64,000 nt of DNA from CAZLRH01 sp964562015 (GCA_964562015.1 CAZLRH010000009.1:1-64000), one strand, 5' to 3'. Shown: positions 41,648 through 50,212, counted from the first letter of the stretch. Program-made: numbers and translations. The notes: a model not told the origin generated them from the letters alone.

Positions 41648-41689
41648 GGGTATCACCCCATAGAGACCGCGGGGAACATCCGCTAAGAT
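41648..41689 (+). promoter_or_regulatory. Box-type promoter B (collagen-like OmpA gene)
   Basis: The box GGGTATCACCCCAT lies at 41648-41661 and the -10 hexamer TAAGAT at 41684-41689, 22 nt after the box. The predicted start near 41696 leaves a leader of about 100 nt before the gene. Confidence 0.75.
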
Positions 41690-41797
41690 GCACGAATCAA
41701 GGGACTCAACGGTCACCGGCGGCGTCCTTTCGCGATTTGCGGAAGGCCAGCTTCTTCAAAAACTGCGGCCTCGTCTCCTTTGCTAACATAAAAACTT

Positions 41798-42769
41798 ATG
41801 AAACTCGAAATCATGACGGTCGCGATTGCCGCGATCTTGGTCGCCGGTTGCACTTCGCAACCCGCTGCAAAAACGGCCGACAGTGCGCCGATGAATAGTT
41901 CAGACAGTCTCGTCGGCCCGCGTGGTCCGATGGGCGCCACCGGTGCCACCGGTGCGCAAGGCTACACGGGCGCGACGGGTGCTCCCGGCGTCGCCATGGC
42001 GGGCGAACGCGGTCCTGACGGCGCCACCGGCGCCACGGGTCCCCAAGGCGCGATGGGCGCCACCGGCGCTTCCGGCGAACTTCGCCGCGGCGCAGTGGGC
42101 ATGACGGGCGCCACCGGCGCCACGGGCGCGCAAGGCTCAGTCGGCGCGACAGGCGCACAGGGCGCGAGCACGGCGGGTTACGCGGGCGCGCAGGGCGCGA
42201 CCGGTGCCACCGGCCAGCAGGGTGCCACGGGCGCCACCGGCGCCCAGGGTGCCACGACCTACGGCCCCACGGGACCGACAGGCCGCCAGGGCGGAACGGG
42301 CGCGCAAGGCGTCAGCGGTGATCAAGGCGTAGTCGGCAGCACCACTGCGGGTGTCGCGGGCTCGACCGGTTTCACCGGCGCCACGGGCGCACAGGGTACG
42401 ACCGGCTCGCAGGGTGACAAGGGTGTCGCCGGCATCGTCGGCCAGTGGACCTCGTACAAGCAGTACGCGTTCTCCTATAATGACGCGCAGGTTCCCAGCT
42501 CCGAAACGCACAAGAGCACGGACATCGCCGCGTACATGAAGGCGAATCCGACGCTGCAACTCGGCATCGACGGTTCGATGGACCCCAGGGGTGTGGACCC
42601 GCGGGACCAGAGCCTGAGCGATCGCCGCGTGGAAGCCGTGCGGGTTTCGCTGATTGAGGCGGGCGTGCCGGCCAGCCGGATCAAGATCGGCGCTTTCGGC
42701 GACCCGCAACTGCGCCACGACCGCCAGGTCGAGGTGTTGTTCGCGACGTCGAATGTGGCCAGCCGCTAA
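41798..42769 (+). CDS. Collagen-like lipoprotein with C-terminal OmpA domain
   Basis: In this 323-residue protein the N-terminus MKLEIMTVAIAAILVAGCTSQ ends in a lipobox (VAGC), so it is a lipoprotein. Residues about 45-215 are collagen-like Gly-X-Y triplets rich in GAT, GPQ, GAQ and GPT. The last 100 residues form an OmpA-type peptidoglycan-binding domain: LQLGIDGSMDPRG, DQSLSDRRVEAVRVSLIEAG and PASRIKIGAFGDPQ. An outer-membrane anchor at one end and a peptidoglycan grip at the other would make the collagen rod a spacer across the periplasm or towards the surface. The repeats are high-GC (GGC GCC ACC) and prone to length change. Promoter B and a strong terminator frame it as a single-gene unit. 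Confidence 0.85.
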   Translation: MKLEIMTVAIAAILVAGCTSQPAAKTADSAPMNSSDSLVGPRGPMGATGATGAQGYTGATGAPGVAMAGERGPDGATGATGPQGAMGATGASGELRRGAVGMTGATGATGAQGSVGATGAQGASTAGYAGAQGATGATGQQGATGATGAQGATTYGPTGPTGRQGGTGAQGVSGDQGVVGSTTAGVAGSTGFTGATGAQGTTGSQGDKGVAGIVGQWTSYKQYAFSYNDAQVPSSETHKSTDIAAYMKANPTLQLGIDGSMDPRGVDPRDQSLSDRRVEAVRVSLIEAGVPASRIKIGAFGDPQLRHDRQVEVLFATSNVASR

Positions 42770-42795
42770 GGTAACGACCATCGGTTAAACTCTCG

Positions 42796-42833
42796 TCTCC
42801 CGCGGGCTTCACGGCCCGCGGGAGATTTTTTTT
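42796..42833 (+). terminator. Rho-independent terminator of the collagen-like gene
   Basis: A 12-bp GC-rich perfect stem (TCTCCCGCGGGC / GCCCGCGGGAGA) with a 6-nt loop is followed by eight T residues. It lies 27 bp after the stop codon. Confidence 0.95.
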
Positions 42834-43216
42834 GCGGTTCCGCCGAAAGCAGAGTAGGGTTATGCCCTATCGCCAGAAGCCGATTATAAGTGTTAGATAG
42901 CAGACAGGCAGCAGGGATCCGCAGCCTTGCGCCTCGGGCCGTGGCTTATTTCGCCCGAACTTTCCCAAACCCTTTCACTATCAATGATTCACCTAAAATC
43001 ACATCCGGTGAGAATCATCCGCGGGCGGCTGTCGGCCCGCTACCTGGCCGTGCTGGGGGCCCAGCTCGGCTCGAAATTTCCCTTTGGCCGCGCGGCTCCG
43101 CACCCGGCCCTGCCGCTGGCGCCGCGGGAGCTCCCCCTCCTGAAATTGAAGCACCTCTAAGAGGGGCCGTATTTTCATAAAAAAACATCCGCGCGATTTA
43201 TTTCCGCCCCTCGCCC
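42834..43216. other. Leader region upstream of the histidine kinase
   Basis: This 383-bp gap holds promoter C and, downstream, a roughly 300-nt untranslated stretch. The open frames in it (about 42890-43180) have no protein-like features. Such a long leader could carry RNA-level control, but I see no known riboswitch. Confidence 0.4.
42857..42898 (+). promoter_or_regulatory. Box-type promoter C (two-component system, probable autoregulation)
   Basis: The box GGGTTATGCCCTAT (42857-42870) lies inside the perfect inverted repeat TAGGG-N5-CCCTA. The hexamer at the standard distance is TTAGAT (42893-42898), weaker than in the other promoters. It deviates from the consensus at the ACYCC half, so it may be a different-affinity site. 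Confidence 0.5.
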
Positions 43217-44887
43217 ATGCAATTCCGCCATCCTCCCGTTGCCCTCCGGCGCGACCCTGCGATGCAGCGGTCGGAATTGCGCTACCGGCGGCTGTTCGAG
43301 GCGGCCAAGGATGGCATTTTGATGCTCGACCCGGCGACGCGGAAAATCACCGAGGCCAATCCTTTCATCCTCAAGCTGCTCGGCTACACGCGCAAGCAAC
43401 TGCTCACCAAGGAGCTGTGGCAAATCGGCCTGCTCAAGGATGAGGCGGCCAGCCGGGCGGCCTTCAGCGAGTTGAAAAGCCACGGCTCGATCCGGTACGA
43501 AAATCTTCCTCTGCGCACGAAAGCCGGCAAGCACCGGCAGGTGGAATTTGTCAGCAATGTTTATGCCGAAGGGGACCACAAGGTCATCCAGTGCAACATT
43601 CGCGATATTACCCAGCGCAAGCGCACCGAGGAGGCCCTGCGCCTGAGCGAGGAGCGTTTCCGCGCCTTGTTCGATTTGGGGCCGATTGCGGTTTACACGT
43701 GCAATTTGAAGGGCGAAATTCAGGACTACAACCGGTGCGCCGCGCAATTATGGGCCCGCAAGCCGGAGCGCATGGATCCGAGCGAGCGGTTTTGTGGTTC
43801 GCACAAACTTTTTCTGGCCGACGGCCAGCAGATGGCCCATGCCAATTGCCCGATGGCCCAGGTCTTGAGCGGGAAACTGGCCGCGGTGCGGGACGTGGAG
43901 GTGCAGATCGAGCGGCCCAACGGCGCACGCATCACCGTCATGGTGAACATCGTCCCGCTCAAAAATGAGGAAGGGAAAACCACCGGCGCCATCAATTGCT
44001 TTTACGACATCACCGAGCGCAAGCGCGCGCAGGACGCGCTGGCCGCGGCACGCATCCATTTGTCGGACCACGCCGACCATCTCGAGCATGTGGTGGCCAA
44101 GCGCACCCACGACCTCACGACCACGAATCGGCGCCTGGAAACCTCAATCGATTCGATCCGCAAGGGCCGAAAGCAGTACCAGGTGCTCTTGTTTCAATCG
44201 CAGACGATGCAGAAAAAGCTCCGCCACCTCACGCACCAGATCATTTCGGCGCAGGAGGAAGAGCGCAAGGAGATCAGCCGCGAGTTGCATGACGAAGTCG
44301 TGCAGACGCTCGTCGGCATCAACGTCGAGCTGTCGGCCCTCACCAAGGGCGCGTCCGTGGGCGTGGTCACGCTCAAGGAAAAAATCGCGCGCACCCAGCG
44401 GCTGGTGGAGAATTCGGTGAACGCGGTGCACCGTTTCGCCCGCGAACTGCGGCCGGCGGTCTTGGACGACCTCGGGCTCATCCCGGCGCTCCACGCGTAC
44501 AGCAAAAACCTCGCCGAGCGGAAAAATTTCAAAGTCCAGATGACCGCGTTCAACGGGGTCGAGGCCCTGGGCAGCGCCAAGCGCACCGTGCTCTTCCGCG
44601 TCGCGCAGGAGGCGCTCACCAACGTGGCCCGCCATGCCGAAGCCACCCTGGTCAAATTGAGCATCACCGAAATCCCGGGCGCTATCCGCATGGAGATCGC
44701 CGACAACGGGCAATCCTTCCCCGTGGGGAAAGTGCTGCTGGCGAACAACCACAAACGTCTGGGCCTGGTCGGCATGCGCGAGCGGGTGGAGATGGTCGGG
44801 GGCAGCCTGACCATTGAATCCACGCCCGGACAGGGCACCACCGTGCGCGCCGAAATCCCTTTCATCCCTGAAAAAATTAAAAAATGA
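43217..44887 (+). CDS. PAS-PAS sensor histidine kinase, NarX/DegS (HisKA_3) type
   Basis: This 556-residue protein has no membrane helices, so it is a cytosolic sensor. The first PAS domain covers about 20-145 (YRRLFEAAKDGILMLDPATR) and the second about 148-285 (FRALFDLGPIAVYTCNLKGE); each is followed by an ITQRKR/ITERKR linker. A long coiled coil follows (285-350), then the HisKA_3 dimerisation box EERKEISRELHDEVVQTLVG with the phosphorylated His in ELHDE. The HATPase region is VLFRVAQEALTNVARHAEA and LGLVGMRERVEMVGG. Its stop overlaps the start of the response regulator (ATGA), so the pair is coupled. PAS domains sense small ligands, redox or oxygen; which one is not visible here. Confidence 0.9.
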   Translation: MQFRHPPVALRRDPAMQRSELRYRRLFEAAKDGILMLDPATRKITEANPFILKLLGYTRKQLLTKELWQIGLLKDEAASRAAFSELKSHGSIRYENLPLRTKAGKHRQVEFVSNVYAEGDHKVIQCNIRDITQRKRTEEALRLSEERFRALFDLGPIAVYTCNLKGEIQDYNRCAAQLWARKPERMDPSERFCGSHKLFLADGQQMAHANCPMAQVLSGKLAAVRDVEVQIERPNGARITVMVNIVPLKNEEGKTTGAINCFYDITERKRAQDALAAARIHLSDHADHLEHVVAKRTHDLTTTNRRLETSIDSIRKGRKQYQVLLFQSQTMQKKLRHLTHQIISAQEEERKEISRELHDEVVQTLVGINVELSALTKGASVGVVTLKEKIARTQRLVENSVNAVHRFARELRPAVLDDLGLIPALHAYSKNLAERKNFKVQMTAFNGVEALGSAKRTVLFRVAQEALTNVARHAEATLVKLSITEIPGAIRMEIADNGQSFPVGKVLLANNHKRLGLVGMRERVEMVGGSLTIESTPGQGTTVRAEIPFIPEKIKK

Positions 44888-45570
44888 CCGCCACCAAACC
44901 CATCACCGTCCTGTTTGCCGAAGATCACGCCGTTGTCCGCCAAGGCTTGTGCGCCTTGTTGAGTGTCGATGGCCTTTACCGAGTGGTCGGCGAAGCCAAG
45001 ACCGGCCGCGAAGCGGTGGCGCTCGCGGCGACCTTGAAGCCCGATGTCATCCTGATGGATATCGCCATGCCGGTGCTCAATGGCCTGGAGGCGACCCGCC
45101 AAATCATGGCGGCCAATCCCGCGGCCAAGGTGATTGTGCTGTCCGCACACAGCGACGACGCCTACATCGAGCGCATGACCGCCGCAGGCGTGGCCGGATT
45201 CCTGGAAAAGCAGTCTTCGGCGGAGGTTTTGACCAAAGCCATCCGCGAAGTGGCCGCGGGCCGCACTTATTTTAGCGCCTCCGTGGCCAAGCGCATGCGG
45301 GACGGCCGCGGCCAGGCGCGCGACCGCGAGGGCCTCGTTAAAACCAATAGTACCCACCTGACGAACCGCGAATCTGAGGTTTTGCAACTCGTGGCCGAGG
45401 GTTCGGCCAACAAACAAGTGGCGGCGGAACTCGGAATCAGCATCAAAACCGTGGAAAAGCACCGGCAACACCTCATGGACAAACTCAACATCCATGACAC
45501 CGCCGGGCTGACCCGCTATGCGATCGCCGCCGGCGTCATTGAGAGCAGCGTGCAGTTGACGATTGTGTAG
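44884..45570 (+). CDS. NarL/FixJ-family response regulator, candidate activator of the box regulon
   Basis: In this 228-residue protein the receiver domain (1-125) shows the acidic pair in FAEDHAVVRQ, phospho-acceptor Asp in PDVILMDIAMP, and Ser and Lys in VIVLSAHSDD and GFLEKQSS. The C-terminal LuxR-type HTH is LTNRESEVLQLVAEGSANKQ followed by VAAELGISIKTVEKHRQHL. NarL-type regulators bind short inverted repeats as dimers, often overlapping the -35 region. Eight such palindromes (consensus GGGTWDYACYCCAT) lie around this gene at exactly that position, so it is the natural candidate to bind them. It is coupled to the PAS kinase by a 4-bp overlap. Confidence 0.93.
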   Translation: MTATKPITVLFAEDHAVVRQGLCALLSVDGLYRVVGEAKTGREAVALAATLKPDVILMDIAMPVLNGLEATRQIMAANPAAKVIVLSAHSDDAYIERMTAAGVAGFLEKQSSAEVLTKAIREVAAGRTYFSASVAKRMRDGRGQARDREGLVKTNSTHLTNRESEVLQLVAEGSANKQVAAELGISIKTVEKHRQHLMDKLNIHDTAGLTRYAIAAGVIESSVQLTIV

Positions 45571-45752
45571 GGCACTTCATAGGGGAAACGCGCCCCCGGA
45601 GCCCGGCTCGGGTTGGGTGTGGTGTGAATTTTTCCAGGCCGGATGCCGACGAACAAAAAAATGCGCGTCATCACAAGGTAAGCAAAAGCGTAATGAGCGC
45701 GTAATAAAAGTCATGTGAGAGGTGCGAAATGGACTGGGGGCTTTAACCGGGT

Positions 45753-45794
45753 GGGTAATACTCCATAGCACAAGGGTTGACGGGAGTGTACTAT
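45753..45794 (+). promoter_or_regulatory. Box-type promoter D (ice-binding-like gene 1)
   Basis: The box GGGTAATACTCCAT is at 45753-45766 and the -10 TACTAT at 45789-45794. The start codon begins 9 nt after the -10, so the mRNA should start 1-2 nt before the ATG. No Shine-Dalgarno site precedes the gene. Confidence 0.8.
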
Positions 45795-45802
45795 CAACCC
45801 AT

Positions 45803-48337
45803 ATGAATTCCAAATTAATCCTTTCGCTGCCCGGGCTGGCGCTTGCCGCCCTCTGGTGCGCCCCCGTCACCGGTTTCGCGGGCACCACGCCCCCCGCCCC
45901 CAGTTCCATTTTGCTCACGGCGGGCAACTACGGCGTGCTGGCTGGCACGGGAGTTACCAGTACAGGTGTCACCGGGACCACCATCACGAGCGGTGATGTC
46001 GGCGTCGCCCCCGGCACGTCGGTCACAGGTTTTCCGCCGGCGGTCGTGGTTTTGCCCAACAGCATCAACGGCAATCTGACAGCCAATGGCCAGGCGCGGC
46101 TGGATCTCATCAAGGCCCTCGCCGGATTATCCGGCATGGCCTTCAATACCACTTTGAGCGGCACCGACCTCGGCGGACTGACCCTGGTGCCGGGCGTTTA
46201 CAAGTTTGACGACGCCGCCTCGCTGGACGGCACCCTCACCCTGGATGCCGGCGGCAAGAATGATGCGCACTGGGTTTTTCAAATCGGCACGGCGCTCACC
46301 ACCACCATCAACTCCAAGATCGTTGTGATCAATACGGGTTATAATAACGGAAATGACAACGGCATATTCTTTGTGGCCGGGGCGGAGATGACTTTTGGGG
46401 CCAATAATCAGCTGAAGGGTAATTACCTTTCCGGCACTAGCATCACCTTTGGCAATAACAACACAGTCAACGGTCGCGCCCTCGCCAAAGCGGCGGTCAC
46501 GCTCGATTTGACAATGATAAATTCCGAGGCGGGCCCGGCGGGCAGCGATTACACCGGTGGCGTAATGTATGATCCCAGCGGCAACGTGCTCCCGACCCTG
46601 CCCATCTTTTCCCTCCAGCCCGTGAATCAATCGTTGCCCGTGGGCAACAGCACCACGCTATCGGTTGCGGCCAATCACGGCGCGACCTACCAGTGGCAGC
46701 GCCAGCCCTTTGGTAATTTGACCTATTCGAATCTCACCAACACGGGTGCCTACTCGAATGTCACCACGGCGAACCTGACCATCACTAACGCGACTGCCAT
46801 CATGGATGGCGACCAGTTCCGCGCGGTGGCCACCAATGCCAACGGCGACACATCCAGCACCTCGGCCTTGCTGACGGTAACGACCCCGCTGCCGGTCTTT
46901 TCGCTCCAGCCGGTTAATTCCTCTGTCGCGGCCGGTTCCAACACGACACTGTCAGTGCTGGCTAACGGCAATGCCACGTATCAGTGGCAGATTCAGCCCT
47001 TCGGCAACATCACCTATTCGAATCTGACCAACACGGGAGCCTATTCCAACGTCACCACCGCAAACCTGACCATCACCAATGCGACGGTGGTCATGTCCGG
47101 CGATCAATTCCGCGCGGTGGCGACGAATCTCGGTGGGGCCACGACCAGCACGTCGGCTTTGCTGACCGTGACCGCCTTCCCGGTATTTTCCGTAAATCCG
47201 ACGGACCAAGTGGTCCCGGCTGCCACCTCCGCCACATTTACGGTGGTGGCGAATGGCAATGCGACCTTTCAATGGCAACGTCAGCCGTTCGGCAACATCA
47301 GTTACTCGAATCTCACCAACGACAGCACATACTCGAACGTCACTGGCACCACGCTGACCGTGAGCAACACCACCGTCATCATGACGGGCGACCAGTTCCG
47401 CGCCGTGGCCACCAATCTGGGCGGGGCGACCACCAGCACCTCCGCTTTGCTGACGGTGTCAACCGTGCTGCCCATCTTCTCCTTGCAACCGGTGAATCAA
47501 AGCGTGATCACGGGCAATAGCACCTCGTTTACGGTGGCGGCCAACGGCAATGCCACTTTCCTGTGGCAGCGCGAGGCCTTCGGCAGCCTGATTTACACCA
47601 ACCTCACAAATGCGGGCGCCTTCACGGGCGTGACCACCACCACGCTGCATGTCGGCAATACGACCTTCAATATGGCGGGTGACCAATTCCGCGCGGTGGC
47701 GACCAATCTCGGCGGTTCCACCTCGAGCACCTCAGCCCTGTTGGATGTAACCTTGTCCTTCCCGGACTTCACGAGCCAGCCCTTGGATAGTACGGTGGCG
47801 GCGGGCAAAGCGGCGACATTTACGGTCGTGGCGGCGGACGCCACCTTCCAATGGCAGCGCAAACTAGCAGGAGCGAGCAGTTTCACGAACATCACCGAGG
47901 ACGATACCTATACGGGCGTCGTTACGGCGACCCTGACCGTGAGCCACACTGCGGTCGGTATGTCTGGAGATCAATACCGGGCGGTCGCGACGAACCTCAG
48001 CGGCTCCCTTGCCAGCGATGGCGCCACGCTGACGGTGAAGTCCTCGGCCCCCGTGATCGTGACCCAGCCCCAAAGCGCGGTCATTGAGGAGATTTCGAAT
48101 GTAAAATTCCATGTGGTGGCTTCGGGTCCGGGACCGTTTACCTACGCATGGGAACGGAACCAGGTTAAACTCAAGAACGGCGCCCGCGTCTACAACGCCA
48201 ACACGGCCACGCTCATCCTCCGCCGCGTGCTGCGGGCCGAGGCCGGTAATTATCGCGTAGTGGTCACGAACTCCTTCGGTTCGACTACCAGCAAGAGCGC
48301 CAGCCTCACCGTCAAGCGCCGCACGTTGAGCCCGTAG
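45803..48337 (+). CDS. DUF3494 ice-binding-like protein 1 with six Ig-like repeats
   Basis: This 844-residue protein has a signal peptide (LILSLPGLALAALWCAPVTGFAG). Residues about 35-265 are a DUF3494 beta-solenoid: ILLTAGNYGVLAGTGVTSTG, GDVGVAPGTSVTGFPP, LGGLTLVPGVYKFDD, GTLTLDAGGKND. Five Ig-like units of about 90 residues follow, with QWQRQPFGN, FRAVATN and TSTSALLTV marks, and then a distinct last unit ending in GNYRVVVTNSFGSTTSKSASL. DUF3494 proteins bind ice or act as adhesins; here the Ig chain would present the domain away from the cell. The ATG at 45803 is chosen because it gives the signal peptide and sits at the fixed promoter distance. It is the longest of five related proteins and ends before a strong terminator. 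Confidence 0.9.
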   Translation: MNSKLILSLPGLALAALWCAPVTGFAGTTPPAPSSILLTAGNYGVLAGTGVTSTGVTGTTITSGDVGVAPGTSVTGFPPAVVVLPNSINGNLTANGQARLDLIKALAGLSGMAFNTTLSGTDLGGLTLVPGVYKFDDAASLDGTLTLDAGGKNDAHWVFQIGTALTTTINSKIVVINTGYNNGNDNGIFFVAGAEMTFGANNQLKGNYLSGTSITFGNNNTVNGRALAKAAVTLDLTMINSEAGPAGSDYTGGVMYDPSGNVLPTLPIFSLQPVNQSLPVGNSTTLSVAANHGATYQWQRQPFGNLTYSNLTNTGAYSNVTTANLTITNATAIMDGDQFRAVATNANGDTSSTSALLTVTTPLPVFSLQPVNSSVAAGSNTTLSVLANGNATYQWQIQPFGNITYSNLTNTGAYSNVTTANLTITNATVVMSGDQFRAVATNLGGATTSTSALLTVTAFPVFSVNPTDQVVPAATSATFTVVANGNATFQWQRQPFGNISYSNLTNDSTYSNVTGTTLTVSNTTVIMTGDQFRAVATNLGGATTSTSALLTVSTVLPIFSLQPVNQSVITGNSTSFTVAANGNATFLWQREAFGSLIYTNLTNAGAFTGVTTTTLHVGNTTFNMAGDQFRAVATNLGGSTSSTSALLDVTLSFPDFTSQPLDSTVAAGKAATFTVVAADATFQWQRKLAGASSFTNITEDDTYTGVVTATLTVSHTAVGMSGDQYRAVATNLSGSLASDGATLTVKSSAPVIVTQPQSAVIEEISNVKFHVVASGPGPFTYAWERNQVKLKNGARVYNANTATLILRRVLRAEAGNYRVVVTNSFGSTTSKSASLTVKRRTLSP

Positions 48338-48377
48338 TTTTGGCCTCGTGACGAGCGGCAGAGCGGCCGCTTTCGAC

Positions 48378-48419
48378 AAAGACCCGTCTGGCCTCGCGCC
48401 GGGCGGGTCTTTTTCTTTT
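48378..48419 (+). terminator. Terminator after ice-binding-like gene 1
   Basis: AAAGACCCG and CGGGTCTTT arms around a 17-nt GC-rich loop are followed by a T-rich run (TTTTCTTTT). It lies 41 bp after the stop codon and separates gene 1 from promoter E. Confidence 0.85.
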
Positions 48420-48438
48420 ACGGGCGAATAAGAAGGTA

Positions 48439-48480
48439 GGGTTACACTCCATATCAACCAAGGCATTTAAGATATAAACT
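48439..48480 (+). promoter_or_regulatory. Box-type promoter E (ice-binding-like gene 2)
   Basis: The box GGGTTACACTCCAT is at 48439-48452 and the hexamer TAAACT at 48475-48480; an overlapping TATAAA at 48473 would also serve. The ATG begins 9 nt after the -10, as in promoter D, with no Shine-Dalgarno site. Confidence 0.8.
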
Positions 48481-48488
48481 CTCGTATT

Positions 48489-49370
48489 ATGGGAAAAATA
48501 CGACCGATTTTTCGGCCATTGTATATGATGGTGGCTTTGCTAAGTTTTCCGGGCGCCGGATTGGCTGATTCAATATTGTTATCGGCTAGCAGCTTCACCT
48601 TGCTCGGCGGCACTACGATTTCCAGCAGTGGGGCGACCAACATCACCCATGGGAATGTAGGGTTGTCTCCCGGTGCCACGACTGGAATCACCGGCTTTCC
48701 CCCGGCCAACATAACGGGAGGCTCGATCATCGATACCGGCGCAATCACCGACCAGGCGATGGCTGACCTCATGACCGCGACGGCCGGCCTAGCGGGCATG
48801 CCCTTTAGCATGAATCTGACCGACACGCCAGATCTGGGGGGCCGGACGCTGCTGCCGGGGGTCTATCGGTTTGACTCCGCCGCTGCACTCAATGGTGTGC
48901 TGACGCTCGACGCCAACGGCCAGAACGATGCGTACTGGGTCTTTCAAATTGGCACCGCGTTGACCACAGGCGCCAGTGCTGCGGTCATTAGCGGTAATTA
49001 TGGCTCCAATGGCGGAAACGACGATGGCATATTTTGGAACGTGGGCAGTGCCATCACCTTCGGTGCCAACAATCTCATGCTCGGCAATTATCTGGCGGGC
49101 ACCAGCATCACCTTTGGCACCAACACCAGTGGCGAAGGCCGAGGCCTGGCCCTGGCGGCCATCACTCTCTCCAGCTCACTCGACAATACTGGCATTGATT
49201 CCCAGGGCGGCCCTTTTGGCAGCGATTGGACCGGCGGGCTGACCTACGGTCCCGGCGGCTCGGTGGTGCCGATTCCGGAACCCGTGGCGTTCCAATGGCT
49301 TGTCTCCTTGCTCGCTCTCGTGCCGGCAATCAAAGTGATAATGACAAATAAAAAGACAATAAGAACTTAA
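48489..49370 (+). CDS. DUF3494 ice-binding-like protein 2 with PEP-CTERM-like tail
   Basis: This 293-residue protein has a short N-terminal signal (LYMMVALLSFPGAGLADS). The single DUF3494 domain runs to about residue 250: ILLSASSFTLLGGTTISSSG, GNVGLSPGATTGITGFPPA, LLPGVYRFDSAAALNGVLT, GNYLAGTSITFG. Unlike the other four it has no Ig-like units. Instead the C-terminus is VPIPEPVAFQWLVSLLALVP followed by a basic end, a PEP-CTERM-like sorting signal (Pro-Glu-Pro, membrane helix, basic tail). Such tails are cut by exosortase, so this copy may be anchored or released by a different route. The start sits at the fixed distance from promoter E. Confidence 0.88.
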   Translation: MGKIRPIFRPLYMMVALLSFPGAGLADSILLSASSFTLLGGTTISSSGATNITHGNVGLSPGATTGITGFPPANITGGSIIDTGAITDQAMADLMTATAGLAGMPFSMNLTDTPDLGGRTLLPGVYRFDSAAALNGVLTLDANGQNDAYWVFQIGTALTTGASAAVISGNYGSNGGNDDGIFWNVGSAITFGANNLMLGNYLAGTSITFGTNTSGEGRGLALAAITLSSSLDNTGIDSQGGPFGSDWTGGLTYGPGGSVVPIPEPVAFQWLVSLLALVPAIKVIMTNKKTIRT

Positions 49371-49399
49371 GTGTTACTTAAAAAAAGAAAATAGCAGTA

Positions 49400-49441
49400 G
49401 GGTAATACTCCATAGAAAACGCCGCCCGGTTCGCCTATACT
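49400..49441 (+). promoter_or_regulatory. Box-type promoter F (dps operon)
   Basis: The box GGGTAATACTCCAT is at 49400-49413 (identical to box D) and the -10 TATACT at 49436-49441. The ATG at the conserved distance (49450) opens an 8-codon leader ORF instead of dps itself. Confidence 0.8.
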
Positions 49442-49449
49442 CCCGGTAG

Positions 49450-49476
49450 ATGACGCAAAATCCGGAGGAATGCTGA
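49450..49476 (+). CDS. Putative 8-codon leader peptide MTQNPEEC ahead of dps
   Basis: The ATG lies 9 nt after the predicted -10, exactly where the ice-binding-like genes 1, 2 and 3 start. Its GAG-GAA codons form the sequence GGAGGAA (49464-49470), which doubles as a Shine-Dalgarno site for the downstream start, and its TGA stop (49474-49476) overlaps the first dps ATG (49470). This suggests that translation of the leaderless peptide controls dps translation. It is very short and no expression is proven. Confidence 0.4.
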   Translation: MTQNPEEC

Positions 49477-49985
49477 GCGTGATCGGTCCACCTATGAAAA
49501 TCAATCTTGGTCTCAGCGACGATGTCTGCCAGACGGCGGGCCAAGTGCTCAATTTCCTACTGGCGGATGAGTACATGCTCTACGCGACCACGCATGATTA
49601 CCACTGGAACGTCACGGGCCCGGATTTCCATGGCTTGCACCTTTTGTTTGAGGCGCAGTACGAGGAGATTCACGAATCGCTCGACGATATCGCCGAGCGC
49701 ATCCGCGCTCTCGGAGTGGGCGCCCGTGGCAATTGGGCAGACTTGACCAAGAGTTTGCGCCTTTCCGCCGAACGAGGCATTGGCCTGAGCCCGGAGCTGA
49801 TGCTTTCCGGTTTGCTTGGATTGCATGAAAAAATGATCGTCCAGCTCCGCACGGATGCCACCCGCGCCGCCACCCTGGGCGATCTGGGCACCGCGGATTT
49901 TATCACGGGCCTGTTGCGGCAGCACGAAAAAGCCGCGTGGATGATTCGTTCACATCTGGAGGTCGTGGAGCAATCACCCACTTGA
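49470..49985 (+). CDS. dps: Dps-like ferritin-fold DNA-protection protein
   Basis: This protein is up to 171 residues. The ferroxidase signature is clear: MLYATTHDYHWNVTGPDFHG followed by LFEAQYEEIHESLDDIAERI, with the His, Asp and Glu ligands of Dps at the dimer interface. It oxidises and stores iron with peroxide and protects DNA under stress. Three starts are possible: ATG 49470, GTG 49479, which has the best spacing (9-10 nt) to the GGAGGA at 49464-49469, and ATG 49494 (MKINLGL). I give the longest. It is the first gene of a probable operon with DUF3185, DUF1328 and DUF883 genes (gaps of 20, 34 and 60 bp) under promoter F. Confidence 0.93.
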   Translation: MLSVIGPPMKINLGLSDDVCQTAGQVLNFLLADEYMLYATTHDYHWNVTGPDFHGLHLLFEAQYEEIHESLDDIAERIRALGVGARGNWADLTKSLRLSAERGIGLSPELMLSGLLGLHEKMIVQLRTDATRAATLGDLGTADFITGLLRQHEKAAWMIRSHLEVVEQSPT

Positions 49986-50005
49986 TCAATTTACTCATCC
50001 ATTCT

Positions 50006-50212
50006 ATGATTAAAATCATTTCCATCGCGCTCCTCGCGGGCGGCATTGCGCTCATCGTTTACGGCGTCCAAGCCGACAATTCAACTGGCTCGGATTTCTC
50101 CCGGTTCTTCACGGGTTCGCCCACGGACAAATCCATGCAGTTGCTGGTCGGCGGCATCGTGGCGGCGGCGCTCGGCATGGGCGGCTTGATTTTCAAGCCG
50201 AAATCCTCCTAG
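50006..50212 (+). CDS. DUF3185 family small membrane protein
   Basis: This 68-residue protein has two hydrophobic helices (IISIALLAGGIALIVYGVQA and LLVGGIVAAALGMGGLIF) separated by a polar loop with DFSRFFTGSPTDKS. That is the DUF3185 signature, seen in many stress-associated operons; function unknown. The ATG at 50006 is chosen because the longer frame would begin inside dps. The gap after dps is 20 bp, so it is co-transcribed. Confidence 0.85.
   Translation: MIKIISIALLAGGIALIVYGVQADNSTGSDFSRFFTGSPTDKSMQLLVGGIVAAALGMGGLIFKPKSS

Noticed and set aside
42890..43180. Open frame in the leader of the kinase gene
   Set aside because: It begins at a GTG inside the predicted promoter region and has no recognisable motif, so it is treated as untranslated leader.
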